A stretch of 64,000 bases of DNA from Cyclina sinensis (Eukaryota > Mollusca > Bivalvia > Venerida > Veneridae): NCBI GenBank assembly GCA_012932295.1, contig JAAONU010000014.1:1302001-1366000 (forward strand), given 5' to 3'. A model generated the notes under the pieces. The model was not told the DNA's origin. It saw only the letters and a program-made list of their open reading frames with translations, and did no database searches. This document shows, piece by piece, positions 56,905 through 64,000 of the stretch. Position numbers and translations under genes: made by a program. Position 1 is the first letter of the stretch, and the number at the start of each line of letters is the position of its first letter.

Positions 56905-57122
56905 TTAACCCTTACCATGCCACATATCTAAAATGGGCTTGTCCATCTTTCAACATGGACAGATCCATTAATTGATTTGTCTGTAGGGGTGCTTATTGAA
57001 AATTTACTGACTGAATGGCGAATAGTGCAGACCATGATCAGACTACACAGATGAGCAGGCTGATCTTGGTCTGCACTGGTTGCAAAGTCAGTGTCAGCTG
57101 CCTCCATCTGGGTAAGGGTTAA
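56905..57122. mobile_element. TTAA-flanked MITE, about 210 bp
   Basis: The sequence TTAA-CCCTTACC at the left end is mirrored by GGTAAGGG-TTAA at the right, giving a TTAA target duplication with short inverted repeats, as for piggyBac-type elements. Inside are 'agtgcagaccatgatcag' and 'gatcttggtctgcactgg', an imperfect inverted pair. Related copies lie at 9329-9542, 36341-36545 (reverse orientation) and about 2605-2760 (partial). Confidence 0.75.
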
Positions 57123-57837
57123 TCTGCTCAGTAGAAAATATGAATTCTAGGAAAGCATTCAGTGAGCTTCTTTGTTTCAAGCCTTTTTTATCATTTCAGA
57201 TATATCAAATGTAAGAAAGAGGATTAACGGTGAACAGTGTAATGTTCTTGTCTTTCTTATTTCTAAAAGATAAGACCAAAAGTAGAAGGAAATTGATGCA
57301 AGCGTCAATTTATTTCACAAGCTGACATAATTTTAATCACTTAATATTAAATAAATATTGTGTCCTAGGATTAAGGTACTAAAGGTAAGTCTGTTGCCTA
57401 ACTATTGGTAATACAATAAACTTAATATTTTAAACTTTGTCATTTGATGTTTGGTGTATAATTTTGGATATTACAGAACAATGCTTACAGTTACTTGATG
57501 ACAAGCAATTAATGACTTTGATATTCTTACAACATACTTTTTTGTCTCCTCCATAAAGTATTGTAAATTCATTTGTTTTGATCTTTGACAGTGATGTACA
57601 TTTTTGGAAGGGGAGTAACTGTTGTAAATATTCAATGGCCATGATGCACTTTTTTTAAAGGGGAGTAACTATTGTAAACATTGAAACTATCAGTTTCCAA
57701 TGGCAGTGAAAAAGTTTGATTGAATTTCTTTACATGTATAAAGCTGAGCTTCTATATGTTCTTATGTAACTTGTTAGCTATGAATGTTTGTGAGCAGCTG
57801 TTATATTATTGCTATAAACTGGTATGTGAAAATTGAA

Positions 57838-57843
57838 AATAAA
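57838..57843 (+). terminator. candidate distal polyadenylation signal AATAAA
   Basis: AATAAA followed within about 40 bases by a T/G-rich element (gctttgttttgttatctttt). This is the best-formed cleavage context after the JIP3/4 stop, though nearer signals at 52824 and 55043 could also be used. Confidence 0.4.
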
Positions 57844-58499
57844 GAGGAATTTCCCAGACAGCTTTGTTTTGTTATCTTTTATTTTGTGTGCAAAAAATTT
57901 GAGATCTTTTTTATGTTAGCTTACATTTTCCAGTATAAAACAGCTATGTGTATAACTTGAATCAGAAAAAAAGAATAAATGACAGGGCATCATAGATATA
58001 TCAGGTTTATATAATGTGGTGAGCAATGTTATTCAGTCTGTCTGCTTTAATAACTTGGAATCTGACTTAAGACTCATTCATGCTGGCTTAGCTTTTATTA
58101 GGCACAGTTAGCCCCAGTCAACATTTAAATTCCAAAAATGAAAACATGAAATGCCCAAATCTAAATTGAATAGGGATGCTAAGATAAAGTTATTGTAATA
58201 TTACCAGTAGTAAATTAAGCTCCAAATGGCACCATTTTACATTAATTTTAGAATGTGAAAAAGAAATCGAGCATTCACCCATACTTCTTTAGAATATGGG
58301 CTCAAACTACCATAAAAGCCAAAGAATATGAAGTAGGTCTAAGACTTTATCTAGGGATGCAAGTGAAAAAGGCCCCAAGTGTTATTGAATAAAGAAGTTT
58401 GAACCATTACTCTTTCATACCGCAATATTAATATTAGCAAGAGATGTTTGTGAATTATGTATACTCCTCCTCCCCAATGGCAACCAATCAGTCATCTTA

Positions 58500-59215
58500 C
58501 ATGGACTTCGAAATGTGACTCAAAATCAATATGGGTCATCTACAGGTCATGACCAACCATATTACCAAATCTAAAGACTGTACACCAGCTTTTGTGGTGA
58601 AAGTCACTGTGATCTTGAACTACTTACCCCAAAATCTAAATGGGTAATCTACCAGTCATTACCAACCTCCTCACCAAATCTGATGACTGTAGGCTAAAGT
58701 GTTCTTTAGTTATTGATCCGACAAGATTTTTATGGTTAAGGTCACCTTGATCTTTGACCTACTGACCCCAAACTGAAAAGGATTACCAACAGGTCATGAC
58801 CAACCTCCCCACTAAATCTGAGGATGGTAGGTCAAAGAATTTGTTTTGTTACTGATCAGACAAGCTTTTGGTGGTCAAGGTCACAGTAACCCTGACCTTT
58901 GCCCAACTGCTCTCAAAAAATCGGGGTCATTTACTGGTCATGACCAACCTGCCCACCAAATCTGAGGCCAGAGCCTTTTCTAGTTTTTCACCAGACAAGC
59001 TTTTCTTGGTCAAGATCACAGTGACCTTGACCTCTGACAATGACCTCAAAATCAGTAGAGGTCATGTACAGGTAATAACTAACCTCCCCACCAAAATCAC
59101 CAAAGCCAGAGCATTCTCTAGTTATTGATCAGATGAGGTCTGGTCTACCGACGGACCAACCAACATGTGCAAAATAATATACCAACACTTCTTTGAGGTG
59201 GGGAGGGGGCATAAA
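58500..59215. repeat. interspersed repeat, 107-143 bp tandem units (family D)
   Basis: The word 'gtcatgaccaacctccccac' or close variants recurs at 58548, 58655, 58794, 58937 and 59073. Each is followed by 'caaatctgagg' and 'ggtcaaggtcacagt'-like words. It ends in 'gacggaccaaccaacatgtg' near 59150. Confidence 0.85.
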
Positions 59216-59783
59216 AATGAATAAAATGAACCTTGCAGTAAAATCTTAATGAAGGAATCAAAACAAAATATTCTAGCATCTTAAGCCTAACTGCATGCCA
59301 TTAAAGCAAACTTTTCTCACCTTAGATAATTTTTGTTCTTGTTGATTTTTACCCATCATCCACCAGATGGGTTACACTTCTATGCCCATTCCCAGTATGT
59401 GCCAGTGCTTTTTGAATGGATCACATAACAAACGAAAAACGAAGATTTTGGTGAAAGCTCTCTAGAAATGAGATCACTAGACGGAAACAGTTTTAACTAA
59501 GAACTTTTCCCATTTGAAACTGTCTTGAGGCAGCAGATGTGTGTCTCCATAGTCTGTTTTGCACTGCCACCTGCATCCTCTATACATGTGTTTTAAACTT
59601 ACAAAACATTTCTGAAAACCTTTACTGACTATGAATAATATTAAAAGGGAAGAGGAACTGTAGGTTAAGGTGAGAATGGCTTGTCATTTATCTTTTCAGT
59701 TGTTCATGTTCAAATTACAAACATACATGTACCTTCAACAGAACATAATTATGCGCAGTATTATCAACTTCTGTAGTACTAGT

Positions 59784-61846
59784 AATAACAAGAGAGCCAT
59801 GATGGCCCGTATATCGCTCACCTTGGTACAACTGCAACTGCTTTCATTCAAACACCAAATATCTAAACTCTAGGCTTTGTGGTTTCTGACAAGAAGAGTT
59901 TTTACCTATGTCAGTCTATATAAAAACAAATGCCGCCCCCACCCCCTTACTAGGGGGGAGCCAATTTTGATTTTTTAGCCTCAGTGACCTTGACTCTAGT
60001 GACCTAAATTCCAACTCAAAGGCAGATGTCCATGGTACATATATACCAAATATCCAAGATATCGGTAAATGAATGCAGATCAGCTAGTGGTTTGTAAGAT
60101 TATCAAAGTTGTGAAATCACTTCCATGTAAACATGCCTCTTTTCACTCCATACCTCTATAGTCCCTGATGGGATCAGGCTGGTTCAGGAATAGAAAGAAT
60201 ATCTAAGAAGATCTATTGTTTATAAACGTTTTGTGAAAGTTTTGTTGACATTGAATCTAATAGGAGTATAACACCATGATATAAGTTACAAAAAATCTAT
60301 TTTTAACCTCTTTGACTTTAACATGGACCCCAGTGAAATCAAACCCTACCCAGTGGTAGAGGTCCATGCAAGGTATCTACGTAATAAATAATCGGTCATT
60401 AAATCGAGGCTCCATAACGAAAAATAGAAAAATATTTTTTAACCTTGGTGAATTTGGCCTTGACCACAGTGAATGGTAGAGTTCATGGAAGGTGTCTACA
60501 AATCAAATATCTAAATTATCAGTCAATAAATAAAGGTTCTATGAGGAAAAGTAGAAAATCTATTTTCAGCCTACATGACCCTGACATTGATCTAAGTGAC
60601 CTCAAACCCCATTCAAGGGTAGAGGTCCTGGCAAGTTACCTACATATACAATATCTAAGTTACTGGTCCACAAATAACGATTACTGGGAAAAGTACAAAA
60701 ATCTATTTTTAGCCTCTGTGACCTTGACCCAAATAAATGGCATAAATCCATGCAAGGTGCCTATAAACTAAATATCTAAAATTTCTGTCAATGAAGGATC
60801 TATGACAAAAAATTTTTAGCCTTGCTGACCCTAGAGTCAGGGCCAAGATTTGAACAAATTTGGTAGATGTCTACTAGGCCATGTAACAGATCAAATATCT
60901 TAACACTAGGACTAGTGGTTACTTACAAGAGGATTTCTAAAGATTTTTTTCTTATGCAAGTATTTAAATAAAAATCAAGTGACCCCTGCGGCCAGGGCAG
61001 TTCTGACCCCGTGAGCATAATTTGAGCAATCTTGGTATAGGACCTCTAGATGATGCTCCATGCAAAATATCTAAGCCCTATGCCTTGTGGTTTCAAAGAA
61101 GAAGATTTTTCAATATTTTTCCTGTATAAGCCTTCATTGAATAAAAAGACCCCTAGGGCGGAACCACTGATGACCCCAGGGTCAAGTTTGAACAATGTTT
61201 GTAGAGGAGCTCAAGGTGAACCTGTATGCCAAATACCAAATGCTAAGGATTAGTGGTTTCAGACAAGAAGATTTTTTAAGTTTTCCCCATATAAGACGAT
61301 GTAAAATAATGTTGCAGCTAGGGCAGAGCCAATTTAGACTCTAGGGCCATGATTTGAACAAACTTGGTAGAAGTCCACTAGACAATGCTACATTCTAAAT
61401 ATCTAAGCCCTAGGCCTTGTGGCTTTACACATGAAGATTTTTTAAGTTTTCCCTATATAAGTCTTTGTGAAATCATGTGGCCCCTGGGGCAGAGCCAACT
61501 TTGATTTGAAGAAACTTGGTAGAGTACCATTAGACGATGCAACATACCAAATAAAATAATAAAATATATCAGCTTAAGGCCTTGCTGTTTCCAAGAAGAA
61601 GAGTTTTGAAGTTTTCACAATTAAATTCTATTTTAGCTCCTGTGGCCTATATCCGCAATGGACTGGAACCATTTGAACAACTGTGATAGGACTTCATGCA
61701 AGGAACATTCCAGGCAAGTTTTATTAAATTTGGACTGCTAGTTTCAGAGGAGATGTCCTTCGAAGTAATTATGGACGCCAGACAATGGCCGATGGACAAC
61801 AATCTGTAATAAAAGCTCATATGAACTGTGGCTAGGTGAGCTAAAA
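59784..61846. repeat. long interspersed repeat (family B, minus orientation)
   Basis: Begins 'agagagccatgatggcccgt' and ends 'gtggctaggtgagctaaaaa'. Inside are about a dozen units marked by 'aaatatctaagccctaggcc'-like and 'tttttagcctctgtgacctt' words. The reverse complement matches the 31.5-32.5 kb region. No coding. Confidence 0.8.
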
Positions 61847-61929
61847 AGCAGAAATAAACACAAGTTCAGAATAATATTATTACTGAAAATGCACCAAAGT
61901 ACAGTGGCAAAGAGGTGATATTCAACAGT

Positions 61930-62650
61930 CTTTAAAGTTTAAAGTTTGTGCCACACATAGCTCCTAAAGTATTTGAAATGAAATCAGGAGACCTTTCATG
62001 AATGTTTGTCATGATGAGTTGTTGTGTACATAGGGTTCTGTTTGCAGCTCGTCCCAGTATGACCTAAGTTACAGCCCTTGAAATATTAAGAATGGGCATT
62101 TTAAAGTTTGTGTTGCACATAGCTCCTAAACTATTTTTTTTTAAAAGTGAAACCTTCCCGGAATGTTTGCCATAAGTTGTGCACCTTGGGTTTTTTTGGC
62201 AGCTCATCACAGTATAGCTACAGTTAAGGCCCTTAAATAGTAAAAATGGGCATTTTTAAGTTTGTGTTGTGCTTGTAGCAGAAAGTATTTAAAAAGAAAT
62301 CAGGAGAAACATTCCAGGAATGTGCACCATGATGAGTTGTTGTGCATATGAGGTTTTATTTACAGCTTGTCTCAGTATGATCACCGTTATGGCTCTTGAA
62401 ATAGAAAAAAATGGGCACTTTAAAGTTGGTGTTGTGCATGGCTCCTAAAGTATTTGAAATGGGATCACAAAACATTCCATGAAAATTCACCATGATAAGT
62501 TGTTGTGCACCTGGTGTTTTGTTTGCAGCTTGTCCCAATATGACCACAGTTATGGCCCTTGAAATATTAAAATGAGCATTTAAAGTTTTTGTTGTGCATA
62601 GGTCCTGAAGTATTTGAAATGGAACCACAAAACATTCCATGAATGTTCTC
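61930..62650. repeat. ~160 bp tandem repeat, five units (family E)
   Basis: The word 'taaagtttgtgttg(t)gcata' recurs at about 61940, 62102, 62257, 62420 and 62581. Units carry 'catgatgagttgttgtgca' and 'cagcttgtcccaatatgacc'. Confidence 0.85.
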
Positions 62651-63079
62651 CATCCAACAAATTTGTATTATGTGTATCATCTGGGTTATTATAAATTTAC
62701 TGATGAAATGTTCAACTTCAAGTTTCTGACTCCAAGTCATTAAATCTTACAAAATATCAATAAATATGTGAACTTGTGTTCTTGATTTGTGCATTAATGT
62801 GTAATATTGTCTCCTTTTATAATTTTATACTTAAATCATATCCAGCATTGGACTGTGTATTTAGCAAAATCTGTCACAACTTGGCGGGAATTGCGCAATC
62901 ACATGTCCTAGATGCCACACTGGTTTTCTAACTAGATACTAACTCAAGGGAACAACTTAGTATGTTGTGGTAATGAGTGGGAATGAGATGATAAAAAAGA
63001 AAATTGCAGTTTAAAAAAAAGTGTTGCACTGAAACAAGAAAAGTCTTCAAAAAAGATAATCAGCATAGATACAGTAGAA

Positions 63080-63125
63080 AACAAGAGCTGTCAGTGGAGA
63101 CAGCATGCTTGACTATTTACCGTAA
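63080..63125. repeat. hairpin-type repeat fragment
   Basis: The sequence acaagagctgtcagtggaga then cagcatgcttgactattt includes GCTGTC paired with GACAGC. It resembles the head of a widespread bivalve repeat as I remember it; only this fragment is present. Confidence 0.35.
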
Positions 63126-63498
63126 GTACTGTATAGTTAAGAAAGGGATAACTATTACACAAGAGCATTGTGGAGCGGCTTCAAAGCTCGTCTGTTTTAT
63201 TTATCAGAAACAACTTGCAACTACCTACCCATCCATTTGCAAACACTGAAATGCAAATAGTAATTGTCCTTTTTCCATGACAGTTTAGGGTATAAACAAA
63301 AAATTTTGAACTTAATACAATTAAATAAATTTAAATATTTATCTTCCATTAATGTCAAACCCCTGGTGGGTACCTAGACATTTGCGCGTCAAGCTGCAAA
63401 GACTGTTAGTAAGAGGTGAATAAGATAAAAGAGTTTAAAAATAAGATATAGGTGAAGATATAGGTTAGGTTAAAAGTAAAAGACGTTTGCATACTTGC

Positions 63499-64000
63499 TT
63501 ATGGAGAGGTATGTTCAATCTGACTGACTGCCTGACTGAACAGCTCTAAGGTAGTACACGCTGGGATATCTGGTGGTAGACTATTCCATTGGATGACAGT
63601 GCAGGGGAAGAAGGAGAATTTATAAAAATCAGTTGATGCATTTATTAACCTATATGCAGAAGAGTGGTAGTGGCGTGACTGTCTTGTCAAGGGGATCAGG
63701 TAATCATGGACTTGGATAGCTATAAGGTTGTGGGTGATTTTATACATCAAAGCGAGTCTACTATCTATGCACCTTTGGTCTAGACTCCACCATTTTAGGG
63801 ATTGTAGAATTTCTGTGATGCTTGACGCTTGACCATAGTCATGTTTTGCCCACCTGGCGGCTCTGCATTGTACTGATTCAATTTGTGATATGTGGGTATC
63901 AGTGTGAGGTGACCAGACAGAGGAGCAGTATTCAAGTTGCGGCCGTACAAGAACTTTGTAAGTAGAAGATTTCAGCAGTTCAGAGTGTACCTTGATGTTT
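63499..64000 (-). mobile_element. 3' end of a non-LTR retrotransposon (CR1/jockey-like) reverse transcriptase ORF, cut by window edge
   Basis: Reading the minus strand from the window edge, an open frame runs about 166 codons to TAA at 63499-63501. It carries the usual C-terminal pattern of LINE ORF2 proteins: VLVRPQLEYCSSVWSPH, then IESVQCRAARW, LKWWSLDQRC, RLALMYKITHNL, and near the end FFPCTVIQWNSLPPDI. This is the region just after the reverse transcriptase domain. The catalytic YxDD motif and endonuclease would lie beyond 64000. The frame has no stops, so the copy may be young. The family is inferred from remembered patterns. Confidence 0.85.

Larger units (their letters stand above)
52089..57862 (+). 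other. candidate long 3' UTR and downstream flank of the JIP3/4 gene
   Basis: No coding signal follows the stop. AATAAA signals occur at 52824-52829, 53014-53019, 53799-53804, 55043-55048 and 57838-57843. The last has a T/G-rich stretch just downstream and is a good distal end. Two TGTAAATA words that fit the Pumilio consensus lie at 54954-54961 and 57623-57630. A MITE (56905-57122) and local duplications lie inside. The true end or ends of the mRNA cannot be read from sequence alone. Confidence 0.45.

Noticed and set aside
62356..62640. 94-codon minus-strand frame
   Set aside because: Lies wholly in the ~160 bp tandem family E; its internal duplication reflects the repeat, not a protein.

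Overview
This is AT-rich animal nuclear DNA from an intron-rich genome: GT-AG introns of several hundred bases to 28.8 kb, and many dispersed tandem repeats. The repeat vocabulary (short TIR elements bounded by TTAA; 110-160 bp tandem families full of 'tgaccttgacc' words; 'agctcacct'/'aggtgagct' family ends) together with the protein sequence suggests a mollusc, probably a bivalve. That taxonomic call is from memory of such genomes and was not checked by search.

One protein-coding gene dominates, on the + strand. It is the C-terminal two thirds of a JNK-interacting protein of the JIP3/JIP4 family (MAPK8IP3/SPAG9; Sunday driver in fly, UNC-16 in worm). I traced 17 coding exons from 1876 to the TGA at 52086-52088. 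All phases agree and give 828 codons. The N-terminal RH1, JNK-binding, leucine-zipper and RH2 exons must lie upstream of the window. Layout: 1876-6727, the linker after the coiled coils; 7236-10187, short phase 1-1 exons that look like cassettes; 10188-18750, most of the WD40-like C-terminal domain; a 28.8 kb intron (18751-47572) packed with repeats; then the last two exons and a candidate 3' UTR of up to about 5.8 kb with several AATAAA signals.

The repeats fall into groups. (a) Six minisatellite arrays with 41-57 bp units lie inside this one gene; three abut its splice sites. (b) Larger interspersed families with internal 110-160 bp tandem units lie at 12.6, 20.1, 27.7, 31.5, 36.6, 39.1, 58.5, 59.8 and 61.9 kb. 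(c) Cut-and-paste elements include a 967 bp element with 13 bp TIRs and an exact 8 bp target duplication at 44.3-45.3 kb, about 210 bp TTAA-flanked MITEs at 9.3 and 56.9 kb with relatives at 2.6 and 36.3 kb, and a 471 bp insertion bounded by an 8 bp duplication at 29.0 kb. (d) The window ends in the 3' end of a non-LTR retrotransposon reverse transcriptase on the minus strand (63499-64000).

I found no rRNA, tRNA, CRISPR or bacterial-type features. The most unusual signal is the repeated tandem duplication of DNA spanning or abutting splice sites in the same gene.
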